DNA from: Bacterioplanoides pacificum
Lineage (GTDB): Bacteria > Pseudomonadota > Gammaproteobacteria > Pseudomonadales > Oceanobacteraceae
Reading direction: 5' to 3'
Length of the DNA: 64,000 nt
NCBI RefSeq assembly: GCF_042648445.1
Contig: NZ_JBHRYB010000005.1
Coordinates: 980,577 to 1,044,576 of the forward strand
The position numbers were made by a program, and so were the translations under genes. The notes beneath the pieces were generated by a model, which did no database searches, was not told where the DNA came from, and worked only from the letters and a program-made list of their open reading frames with translations. This document shows positions 1-7,571 of this stretch, piece after piece. How positions within the stretch are numbered: position 1 is the first letter of the stretch; each line of letters opens with the position of its first letter.

Positions 1-8
1 ACAACAAA

Positions 9-36
9 TTGACATTCCTTACATCAGAATTAAAAT
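9..36 (+). promoter_or_regulatory. sigma70 promoter of rtcR
   Basis: A perfect -35 hexamer TTGACA (9-14) is followed after 16 bases by TAAAAT (31-36), one mismatch from TATAAT. Transcription would start near 43, about 33 bases before the rtcR start codon. The position and direction fit constitutive or autoregulated expression of the regulator. No experimental start site is known to me. Confidence 0.7.
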
Positions 37-51
37 ATCTTTAAAGATATT
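34..51. repeat. 18-bp perfect palindrome over rtcR -10/start site
   Basis: The sequence AATATCTTTAAAGATATT reads the same on both strands. It overlaps the -10 element and the predicted start of transcription of rtcR. A symmetric AT-rich site here could be an operator for a dimeric repressor or an upstream site shared with a divergent operon off the left edge. Its function is inference; chance palindromes do occur in AT-rich DNA. Confidence 0.5.
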
Positions 52-75
52 ATCCTATTTTTATTGATAGCCACC

Positions 76-1704
76 ATGAAACAAAGAAAAGCCTCCTCCG
101 GCAAACAGAATGTCGTTATCGGCACATTAGGCGTCGTTAAAGATGGCAAGGGCCGCGGCGCCAAACGCTGGAATATGTGGCGACCAACCATCGGCCTGGT
201 GAAACAGGACGATTTTGTGGTTGATCGGCTTGAGTTGTTTTATCCGCCCAGTTATCTGCGCATGGCTCAGCGGGTAGCGGATGATATCCAGCAGACCTCC
301 CCTGCAACCGAGGTGGCACTGATAGAAGCGGCCATCAGCGACCCATGGGACCTGGCAGAAAGCTATCGCTGGCTGGAAGAGTTCGCCCGGCATTACCCGT
401 TTAACACGGATAAAGAAAATTATTATCTGCACATTACAACCGGCACCCATATCCATCAGATATGCATGTTCCTGCTGGCTGAAGCCAGACTGTTTCCGGC
501 ACAGTTAATTCAGACATCACCACAACCGGATGCCGATGACAAAGCCAAAGGTCAGTTACTCACGATTGATCTGGAGTTAGGAAAATACGATCTGCTGGCC
601 AAGCGTTTTCAGGAAGAAGCTCAAACGGCGCAGGAGTTTCTGAAAGAAGGCATCAATACCCGCAATGCCGATTTCAACCTGATGATTGCTGAAATCGAAC
701 AGGTCGCTCAACTGTCTGATGCGCCGATTCTATTAAACGGGCCAACCGGCGCCGGCAAAACCCAGCTGGCACGTAAGCTGTACGAGTTGCGGGTTAATAA
801 AGGGCTGACTCAGGGCAGCTTTGTGGCGGTTAACTGCGCCACTCTCGTCGGCGACGGTGCAATGTCTTCTCTGTTCGGCCATAAAAAAGGCGCCTTTACC
901 GGTGCTGCATCAGACCGCAGCGGTTTTTTACGTCAGGCCGACCGGGGGATTCTGTTTCTTGATGAGATTGGCGAACTTGGTCTCGATGAACAAGCCATGC
1001 TGCTGCATGCCATCGAACAACAATGCTTTTACCCAATGGGCAGTGACCAGGAAGTCCACAGCCAGTTTCAGCTGATTGCCGGTACCAATAAAGATTTACA
1101 GCAGGAAGTAGCTAACGGAAGTTTTCGTGAAGACTTATTAGCGCGCATTAATATCTGGCAATGGGCACTGCCCGGACTGGCAGACCGGCGCCAGGACATC
1201 GAGGCAAACCTAGATTTTGAGCTGGAAAAATACAACCAGATTCAACATAAAGTCATACGCTTTAACGCACGAGCAAAACGCCGATACCTGAAATTTGCCT
1301 TGAGTGACAATGCCAGCTGGAAAGCCAACTTCCGTGATTTAAACGCCAGCGTGGTGCGCATGGCGACACTCAGCAATCACGGACTCATTGATGAAAAAAA
1401 TGTTGATATCGAAATCCAGCGCTTACAGCGACGCTGGCAAACCACACTACCAGACACCAGTAACAGCGCGATTGAGCTGTCGCACTACCTGTCGCAACAG
1501 GCAATAACACAACTGGATTTATTTGAACAACTGCAATTAACCAGTGTGATTCAGATATGTCGCCAATGCAGCAGCATGGCCGAAGCCGGTCGGCGGTTAT
1601 TTAACGTCAGCCGCGACCAGAAAGCATCCAGCAACGACTCACACCGCATTAAAACCTATCTCAACAAGTACGGACTGACATTTACTCAGCTGCGCGCCGG
1701 CTAA
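76..1704 (+). CDS. rtcR: RtcR, CARF-domain sigma54-dependent activator of RNA repair
   Basis: This is an enhancer-binding protein that senses RNA ends through an N-terminal CARF-type domain (about residues 10-180) and activates sigma54 transcription of the rtcBA RNA ligase/cyclase operon. The AAA+ domain has Walker A GPTGAGKT (about 222-229), the sigma54-contact loop GAFTGA (about 272-277) and Walker B ILFLDE (about 292-297). The C-terminus has a FIS-like helix-turn-helix region. The length of 542 aa matches the family. I chose ATG 76 over an in-frame TTG at 64 because the family begins near this Met. No rtcB or rtcA gene lies in the window; they are normally divergent and would be off the left edge. 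The gene converges on nhaD, and the two stop codons overlap. Confidence 0.95.
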   Translation: MKQRKASSGKQNVVIGTLGVVKDGKGRGAKRWNMWRPTIGLVKQDDFVVDRLELFYPPSYLRMAQRVADDIQQTSPATEVALIEAAISDPWDLAESYRWLEEFARHYPFNTDKENYYLHITTGTHIHQICMFLLAEARLFPAQLIQTSPQPDADDKAKGQLLTIDLELGKYDLLAKRFQEEAQTAQEFLKEGINTRNADFNLMIAEIEQVAQLSDAPILLNGPTGAGKTQLARKLYELRVNKGLTQGSFVAVNCATLVGDGAMSSLFGHKKGAFTGAASDRSGFLRQADRGILFLDEIGELGLDEQAMLLHAIEQQCFYPMGSDQEVHSQFQLIAGTNKDLQQEVANGSFREDLLARINIWQWALPGLADRRQDIEANLDFELEKYNQIQHKVIRFNARAKRRYLKFALSDNASWKANFRDLNASVVRMATLSNHGLIDEKNVDIEIQRLQRRWQTTLPDTSNSAIELSHYLSQQAITQLDLFEQLQLTSVIQICRQCSSMAEAGRRLFNVSRDQKASSNDSHRIKTYLNKYGLTFTQLRAG

Positions 1705-2945
1705 GCTGCCAGCCACTGTCGGCTGAGCATCACCAGGGCAAAGCCAACACTGTAGGCAATCAGCAGTACCGGAGTAAATTTCAGATAATTCATAAAGGTT
1801 AGGCCTTTAACCTTATTCATAGCAACCACCCCGGCGGCGGAGCCAATCGACAACATGGCGCCGCCCACACCGACGGAAAAAGTCAGACCCAGCCAGTTGT
1901 TCACAGACATATCGATGCCCGACTTCAGCAATGCTGAGGTCAGCGGTACGTTGTCGAAAATAGCCGAAATAATACCCAGCACATAATTCGCTATCAGCGG
2001 TGACCAATGCTGGTAAATCAGCAGAATGGAATCCAGCGCATGCACTTCTTTCAGCGCTCCCACCAGCAGCAATACCCCCAGGAAAAACAACAGGGTATCG
2101 AATTCAATTTTACGGATATAGTCGAGCAATGGTTCATTGCGATCGATAAACTGCGCCACCATAAACATCAGCCCCAGACCAAACAGGAAGGTTAATACCG
2201 GCGGCACACCATAGAATACGTTGGCAAAAATCACCGTCAGAATGGTCAGAAAAAACAGCCCGGTAATGGTCCAGTCAACCCGATCAAGCACCGCCGTGCT
2301 TTTTTCGATCTGCAACTCCCCTTTTAACCCCAGACTCAGCAAACTGCACAACACCATTACCGAAATAAACGATGGCACAATCAATCCCAATAAATCGGCG
2401 ATGGCTACTTTACCGGCCAGGAAAATCATCAGAGTCGTCACATCCCCGGTAATCAGCGATACGCCACCGGCATTCACGCCATACACCACCGCCACAGCAT
2501 AACGCAGCTTCTGACTGGCCTGCAGGTTCAGACCATTAATTAACGCCAGACACACCAGAGTAGCGGTAATATTATCGGCCAGAGAAGAGAATAAGAAGGC
2601 AAAACCACCGATAAAAAACAACAGAGACTTCAGCCCCATTCGCGATGGCAATAACCAGGAAGCCACGGTCTGAATTACCCCCTTCTCCGACAAATAAGCA
2701 ACAAACGTCATGGCCGCAAACAGGAACAACCACAGGGAGGCAATATCAAGCAGGTTTTCCTTAAAGGTATGGTGAACCCCTTCGGCCAGCAACGGATTCT
2801 GTGCATCATGGCTACCGATAAAATACACAAACCAGGCCAGCGTACCCCAGAACAGAGTCGACTTGGCTTTGTCGATTTTAATCACTTCTTCCAGAATAAT
2901 GGATAAAAAACCAATGGCAGAAATCAGTATGATGGCAAGTGTCAT
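1701..2945 (-). CDS. nhaD: NhaD-type Na+/H+ antiporter
   Basis: A 414-aa inner-membrane protein of the NhaD family (ion transporter superfamily) that exchanges cytoplasmic Na+ or Li+ for protons, for pH and salt homeostasis. The chain is almost entirely hydrophobic, with about 11-13 membrane segments beginning MTLAIILISAIGF. It contains the family-like stretch SSLADNITATLVCLAL and a matching second repeat IFDNVPLTSALL, the two inverted-repeat Asn-rich motifs. The frame is open further upstream, but ATG 2945 has GGAG about 10 bases before it and matches the usual N-terminus. Its stop overlaps that of convergent rtcR by three bases. Confidence 0.92.
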   Translation of the reverse strand: MTLAIILISAIGFLSIILEEVIKIDKAKSTLFWGTLAWFVYFIGSHDAQNPLLAEGVHHTFKENLLDIASLWLFLFAAMTFVAYLSEKGVIQTVASWLLPSRMGLKSLLFFIGGFAFLFSSLADNITATLVCLALINGLNLQASQKLRYAVAVVYGVNAGGVSLITGDVTTLMIFLAGKVAIADLLGLIVPSFISVMVLCSLLSLGLKGELQIEKSTAVLDRVDWTITGLFFLTILTVIFANVFYGVPPVLTFLFGLGLMFMVAQFIDRNEPLLDYIRKIEFDTLLFFLGVLLLVGALKEVHALDSILLIYQHWSPLIANYVLGIISAIFDNVPLTSALLKSGIDMSVNNWLGLTFSVGVGGAMLSIGSAAGVVAMNKVKGLTFMNYLKFTPVLLIAYSVGFALVMLSRQWLAA

Positions 2946-3198
2946 GTCGGGTTCGGGCTCCGGGTATCCGGCTGAATAATCACAAAAAACATCCCCATTG
3001 CGGGGAAAAATCGGGCACAACCACAGGCAGCAGTTGCGTCAGGCACCGAATTAGACGCCTATTTTCCGCACTTGGCAAGACGGTTTTGATGGATCAGATT
3101 GTCGCAGCCACAAACGGCGCTAAATAACCCTGGGTTACCTACAGGCTTTAGCGACACTCTGTTCAGCATTTTTATTTTCTGCTGTCACCGGAGACAAC

Positions 3199-3357
3199 AT
3201 GATGACAGAGACAACAACCAAGTGGGCACGGGTAACCGGAGCGTCATCCGGCATCGGCGCCGAAATTGCCACCTCTCTGGCAAAGCGCCGCTACAATCTG
3301 GTGATCGTCGATGAGCAATCGCTGACGACAAAAAATGGCTTACTGAATCACCAGTAA
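3199..3357 (+). pseudogene. Truncated SDR oxidoreductase N-terminus
   Basis: From ATG 3199 (ribosome site GGAG at 3190-3193) the frame reads a classic short-chain dehydrogenase start with the dinucleotide-binding motif TGASSGIG, then ATSLAKRRYNLVIVDE, where the first Rossmann unit ends. After about 43 codons the homology stops and the frame runs into the terminator hairpin of the opposite gene, which supplies a TAA at 3355. A whole SDR is about 250 aa, so roughly 80% is missing. A good ribosome site and intact N-terminus point to a 3' deletion in recent evolution. The product cannot be an active enzyme. Confidence 0.75.
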
Positions 3358-3364
3358 GCCATTT
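3333..3364 (-). terminator. Intrinsic terminator of the sphingomyelinase-like gene
   Basis: A perfect 13-bp stem (AAATGGCTTACTG, 3333-3345; CAGTAAGCCATTT, 3352-3364) encloses a 6-base loop. Read on the minus strand the stem ends in a run of five T. It lies 30 bases after the stop codon of the minus-strand gene at 3395. It also ends the SDR remnant on the other strand. Confidence 0.85.
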
Positions 3365-3394
3365 GTCGGAACGGTTCACGTTCGCTGCCCGCTA

Positions 3395-5110
3395 TTATGG
3401 CCGGATCAGCTCAAATGTTTCCCAGCTGTCGACCACTGACGCACCGGCACTCAGACCCGCGCCCCCGGCAAAGTCTGCACGCAGGTATTTACCGTTATCG
3501 GCTTTCAGCGCGATTTTGCCATCACCCCGCTCTACCAGCTCAAACTGAGCAGCCGGACCCCGGTCGTGATTATTCGCCTTCAGAGTACCCAGCAGATAAG
3601 AGTCCAGCGCCACATAATGCCCATCACGAGCACGCAGCAACACCTTGCCATTATCATGTGTTTGCAGCACAAAACTCTCCCAGCTGCCAACCTGATCGGA
3701 ACCCGCAGAAATAAAGCTGTTACCACCGCTCATCGCCCGCACAAAATGACCGTTGGCGGTTTTCAGGTGAACCACTTCATTTAAATACGGAAATGCTGCA
3801 CGACTGACGCCAGCGGCATCAAAACGAAAAACACCACGGGCAGCGTAATGATCGGATAAATCCCACTCCCCCCATAACACATCGGTAGTGGAACGAGGTG
3901 CAATAATTTCCTGCGTTGCCTGCAATGGTTGCTGATTTACCCGACTGAACAGCGTGTAGTCCAGGTATTCCAGATACGGTTGTTCTGCCCAGTGGTTACT
4001 GTTGGCATCGTAGCTCAGGTTGTGCCCCAGATTCGCTGGCTCCTGCGCCTGCAATACCGCTTCCATATAATCACGATCCTGCGGCAGGCCAATTTTATTT
4101 ACATTAAAATCACCGGCCATAATGACGGCTTCATCCGCAGCAATATTCAGACGACGAATATAATCCCCCATCTCCTGCAACTGAGCTTTACGCGCATTAC
4201 GGTTAGCGTCATCATCGGATGACTGAGTATGAGTGGCAAAAATATGGTACGGCTTACCCTGTTTATTAATCCGGGCATAAATCACCCCACGGGTGGCAGC
4301 ACACTGAATACCATCGCAGGCGTTATAGATATGGGCATCTTCCACTTCAAATGGCCAGCGCGACACGATTCGGGTGCCGGATGACATTAATTTTCCGGCT
4401 TTAAAAATTTCACCGCTCTGATACGGGTATTCCGCCCGCAGCGCATCCAGCAACTTATTAGCCGGTGCCAGGTCAAACACTTCGGTCAGCACCAGCACAT
4501 CGTAACCCGACATCACCTGCGGCATCAGCTCCAGCCGGCTATCGACTTTTTTCGAGCCGTAGATGGTGGTGGCCCAGATGTTATAACTCAGAACATTCAG
4601 CGAACCGGCATCGGCCAGTTCCGGTTTATTATCCGCCTGCTGAATCACATACCTCAGCTGACCACCGTCGCTCAGGTCTGTACCTTTAAACGCCAGCTCA
4701 AAGCGGCCGGCCTGAGGATTAAAACGATGAATCGCTTCATCGCTGTAATCATTCAGATCCCAGCCGCTACCCTCTGCCGAAAACTGCAGAGCCGTCCCCT
4801 GAGTCTGTTGCGTCAGGCTGAGGTTGTAGCCGGCACTGCTGAGATGCATATCCAGCTCACTGTTACGGCCGCTGTCGCGCCCCAATACCGCCACGGTACG
4901 GCTTTCTAACGCCGGAATCTCCGTGGCCTGAGACTGGTAACGGGCATCACCGGCAAACGCAAGTGTGATTGGCTGCAAGGTACTGTTGGTCACCACAATA
5001 TCGGTATCCAGCTGCGTTGGTGCCTGCGACATCGCCATCGCGGTCAGTGGTGCACCCAGCAAACTGAAGCCCAGCCGCCGTGCCACCTGACTGGCAAGAT
5101 GAGTCATCAT
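3395..5110 (-). CDS. Secreted sphingomyelinase/phospholipase C-like phosphodiesterase
   Basis: A 571-aa exported protein. A signal-peptide-like start (about residues 1-27) is followed by a beta-rich region and an endonuclease/exonuclease/phosphatase (DNase I-like) domain at about 170-430. Metal and catalytic residues of neutral sphingomyelinases are visible: Glu in LVLTEVF (210), His in FATHTQ (294), Asp/Asn in GDFN (334/336) and the terminal SDH (419-421). Residues 440-571 carry repeated NGHFVRA/DGHYVAL/NGKYLRA units of a fascin-like beta-trefoil, probably a binding module. The start ATG has GAGGAAAG just upstream. It would hydrolyse sphingomyelin or related phosphodiesters outside the cell; lipid specificity is inference. 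A strong terminator follows. Confidence 0.85.
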   Translation of the reverse strand: MMTHLASQVARRLGFSLLGAPLTAMAMSQAPTQLDTDIVVTNSTLQPITLAFAGDARYQSQATEIPALESRTVAVLGRDSGRNSELDMHLSSAGYNLSLTQQTQGTALQFSAEGSGWDLNDYSDEAIHRFNPQAGRFELAFKGTDLSDGGQLRYVIQQADNKPELADAGSLNVLSYNIWATTIYGSKKVDSRLELMPQVMSGYDVLVLTEVFDLAPANKLLDALRAEYPYQSGEIFKAGKLMSSGTRIVSRWPFEVEDAHIYNACDGIQCAATRGVIYARINKQGKPYHIFATHTQSSDDDANRNARKAQLQEMGDYIRRLNIAADEAVIMAGDFNVNKIGLPQDRDYMEAVLQAQEPANLGHNLSYDANSNHWAEQPYLEYLDYTLFSRVNQQPLQATQEIIAPRSTTDVLWGEWDLSDHYAARGVFRFDAAGVSRAAFPYLNEVVHLKTANGHFVRAMSGGNSFISAGSDQVGSWESFVLQTHDNGKVLLRARDGHYVALDSYLLGTLKANNHDRGPAAQFELVERGDGKIALKADNGKYLRADFAGGAGLSAGASVVDSWETFELIRP

Positions 5111-5330
5111 CTTTCCTCTTTCTAAATCGTTATTGAGTAGCCTAACTGTAAAGCAAGGCGGGTTTATTTATTACAAAATTAAGTCTTTTTTATGACAAGC
5201 ATCAACATCAATCCAGCCCCTGTCCGCATTTACCACCCGTTTTGTCCCGTATGGTGACTCACTGCCACAACCGGTCATCTCAGCGACAGATCGCCGCAGC
5301 ACTGGTATTCGGCCAGCGCTCTGGTATAAA

Positions 5331-5594
5331 GTGCGGCCATATTTCCCCAGCGCCAGAGAGACCGCCGTGCCCCAAGCCCCGATGCCCCTGAAAGCCTATA
5401 AAGTCCAGGATATGCTGGTGTTTGCCACCAAAGGCACCGAAGCCAAACTGCTGGCCGCTCCACGTATCCGGACGGTCGAAGAATGGCGGATTGAGGTGGG
5501 AGCCTGGGTGGCACTGCGCGCCGAGCGCGAACCTCAGTTAGACGAACTGCTTGATCCATCGCGCACCGAAGCCTATATCCACGAAGCCAGCTGA
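5331..5594 (+). CDS. Unrecognised small ORF (GTG start), possible gene remnant
   Basis: An 87-codon frame from GTG 5331 with no obvious ribosome site. The later part (KAYKVQDMLVFATKGTEA, then a charged helix-rich stretch ending YIHEAS) has amino-acid composition like a real protein, unlike the Trp/Arg-rich frame on the other strand. The frame stays open to the left of the start, so this may be the C-terminal remnant of a longer gene. I do not recognise the family. The rest of the 5111-5736 interval holds nothing else I can name. Confidence 0.25.
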   Translation: MRPYFPSARETAVPQAPMPLKAYKVQDMLVFATKGTEAKLLAAPRIRTVEEWRIEVGAWVALRAEREPQLDELLDPSRTEAYIHEAS

Positions 5595-5736
5595 CAAGGC
5601 TGGCATCCGGCAATAACCTTGATTTTTATCGGGTGATAACCCGGAAGCAGCCCGCTATAATCCGCGCCCGGCCCCGGGCCGCTCCAACTTTTTATCACTC
5701 AGCACCGGATTTACGCTCCGGCCAGCGAAGGTTGTT

Positions 5737-6747
5737 ATGACACATAGCCAATATTCTGCCGACCACCCCGTGGTGGTTTGCGCCCTGTACAAGTTCGTTA
5801 CTCTGGATAATCACACGGCATTACGCCAGCCGCTGCTCGACATGATGTTGAGCCACGACATCAAAGGCACCCTGTTGCTGGCCAGCGAAGGCATTAACGG
5901 CACCGTTGCCGGCAGCCGGGACGCGATTGACGCCTTACTGGCCTGGCTGGCACAGGACGAACGACTGGCCAATATCGTTTACAAAGAATCGTATGACGAA
6001 AGCAATCCGTTTTACCGCACCAAGGTAAAACTGAAAAAAGAAATCGTCACCATGGGCGTCGAAGGCATCGACCCGAAAGAAGTTGTTGGCACCTATGTTA
6101 AACCCCAGGACTGGAACGCACTGATTTCCGACCCGGATGTGGTACTGGTGGATACCCGCAATGATTACGAAGTGGAAGTGGGTACCTTTAAAGGCGCAAT
6201 TGATCCACGCACCAAAACCTTCCGTGAATTCCCGCAGTACGTGCAGAACAACATGGACCCGGCAAAACAGAAAAAAGTCGCCATGTTTTGTACCGGCGGC
6301 ATCCGCTGTGAAAAATCAACGGCCTACATGAAAGAACAGGGTTTTGAAGAGGTGTACCACCTGGAAGGTGGCATTCTGAAATACCTGGAAGACGTGCCGG
6401 CAGAAGAATCCCTGTGGCAGGGTGAATGTTTTGTTTTCGATAACCGGGTCACGGTTAATCATCAGCTGGAAAAAGGCGATTATGACCAGTGCCACGCCTG
6501 TCGCCGGCCGATTACTGAAGCCGACAAGCAATCGGATAAATACCAGCAGGGAGTCAGCTGCCACCATTGTTACGATGAATATTCAGCGGAACAACGGGCA
6601 CGCTTTGAGCAACGTGAACGTCAGATGCAACTGGCCAAACAACGTGGCGAAGATCACCTCGGCAGCGACTTACAACAGGTCATCAGCCAGCGCCGGCAAC
6701 AGAAGCTTGCATTAAAAGAGCAACAACGTAAGCTGAATTCGAAATAG
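5737..6747 (+). CDS. trhO: TrhO, tRNA uridine-34 hydroxylase
   Basis: A 336-aa member of the TrhO (YceA) family, which hydroxylates uridine 34 of certain tRNAs to 5-hydroxyuridine, the precursor of cmo5U/mo5U. An N-terminal acylphosphatase-like region is followed by a rhodanese domain (about 115-230) with the active-site loop CTGGIRCEK, catalytic Cys at 185. A C-terminal CxxC pair (CHAC 252-255, CHHC 275-278) may bind zinc. The tail is basic and Gln-rich. ATG is preceded by GAAGG. A TATAAT-like -10 lies at 5656-5661, but I see no good -35. Confidence 0.95.
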   Translation: MTHSQYSADHPVVVCALYKFVTLDNHTALRQPLLDMMLSHDIKGTLLLASEGINGTVAGSRDAIDALLAWLAQDERLANIVYKESYDESNPFYRTKVKLKKEIVTMGVEGIDPKEVVGTYVKPQDWNALISDPDVVLVDTRNDYEVEVGTFKGAIDPRTKTFREFPQYVQNNMDPAKQKKVAMFCTGGIRCEKSTAYMKEQGFEEVYHLEGGILKYLEDVPAEESLWQGECFVFDNRVTVNHQLEKGDYDQCHACRRPITEADKQSDKYQQGVSCHHCYDEYSAEQRARFEQRERQMQLAKQRGEDHLGSDLQQVISQRRQQKLALKEQQRKLNSK

Positions 6748-6893
6748 TTATCGGTTATCGCCATCAACAGAAGTCCGTTACGTATTTCGCCACCAGGGCA
6801 CTCACCGTGCCTTTGTGGTTCGTGCAACATCCCGTTGCTGCCTGCATAAATAACGGCCTTTCTGTTTTTCTGAACATACCGACAGGGATTACT

Positions 6894-7394
6894 ATGCACA
6901 TCAGAAAATCAGCCGCCATTGGCTTATTCACGACACTCCCATTGTTATTATTAACCGGCTGCGATAATTCTGAAGTCGGCGATGTCTCACTGGGATTATT
7001 TACCACCAAAGACATTAAAATAAATGTACTACAGGACCCGGTCGTTAGCGGTGTAACCTGCCATGTCGCCAGCATTGAGGCCGACCTGGATTTTTCAGAT
7101 CCGTCCGACAGCTCCATCGCCTGCCGCCAGACCGGCCCGATTACCGCCGCGATGCTGGCCACCATCGACAAATCCCCGTCTGGCGAAGTGATTTTCCGCA
7201 AATCCAAAAGTGTGTTTTTAAAAAATCTGAAAACCCGCCGGATTTACGACGCCGCGTCACAAACACTGATGTACGTTTCCTATTCCACCAAAGAAATTAA
7301 TGGCAGTTATAAACACAGTCTCAGCACAGTGCCATTATTTAATACCCAAGCCTACAACCCGGGCCAAAGCCAGACCCATCCGGCAACCCCTTAA
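6894..7394 (+). CDS. CreA family lipoprotein
   Basis: A 166-aa envelope protein of the CreA family, whose role is unknown. The signal peptide ends in the lipobox LLTGC, so the mature protein would be lipidated, unlike E. coli CreA. Conserved family stretches are VSGVTCHVA, DPSDSSIACRQTGPI and GEVIFRKS. I chose ATG 6894, after ACAGGGA, because the open frame further upstream encodes no plausible signal sequence. The mature domain keeps the conserved Cys pair seen in the family. Confidence 0.88.
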   Translation: MHIRKSAAIGLFTTLPLLLLTGCDNSEVGDVSLGLFTTKDIKINVLQDPVVSGVTCHVASIEADLDFSDPSDSSIACRQTGPITAAMLATIDKSPSGEVIFRKSKSVFLKNLKTRRIYDAASQTLMYVSYSTKEINGSYKHSLSTVPLFNTQAYNPGQSQTHPATP

Positions 7395-7400
7395 CCGCTG

Positions 7401-7433
7401 GCAACAATACAGCGGTAGCAACAATACAGCGGT
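7401..7433. repeat. 16-bp tandem direct repeat
   Basis: GCAACAATACAGCGGT occurs at 7401-7416 and again at 7418-7433, one base apart, in the gap between the CreA lipoprotein and the DUF6351-like gene. It may be replication slippage or a paired protein-binding site with 17-bp periodicity; there is nothing to decide between these. Confidence 0.6.
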
Positions 7434-7571
7434 GGCAATATCACGGTCCGCCGATCTCACGCCGGGCCGGGCAAGATCATTCACCATCGGTTACAAGGTA
7501 ACAAAGACGGCAACCAGAATTCGGCTAGGCTTAAGGTGTTAGCACACCCGGACTGGTTGACGGAGAAGGTT

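Noticed and set aside
5275..5613. 112-codon minus-strand frame
   Set aside because: Trp/Arg/Cys-rich composition typical of the antisense of GC-rich DNA, no ribosome site; the plus frame looks more protein-like.
5619..5661. TTGATT/TATAAT pair before trhO as a promoter
   Set aside because: The -10 is good but the spacing of 31 bases is far too long; no -35 at 16-18 bases.
7401..7433. Short tandem repeat as a possible CRISPR or iteron
   Set aside because: Only two units with a one-base gap; no further copies, no cas genes, no replication gene.
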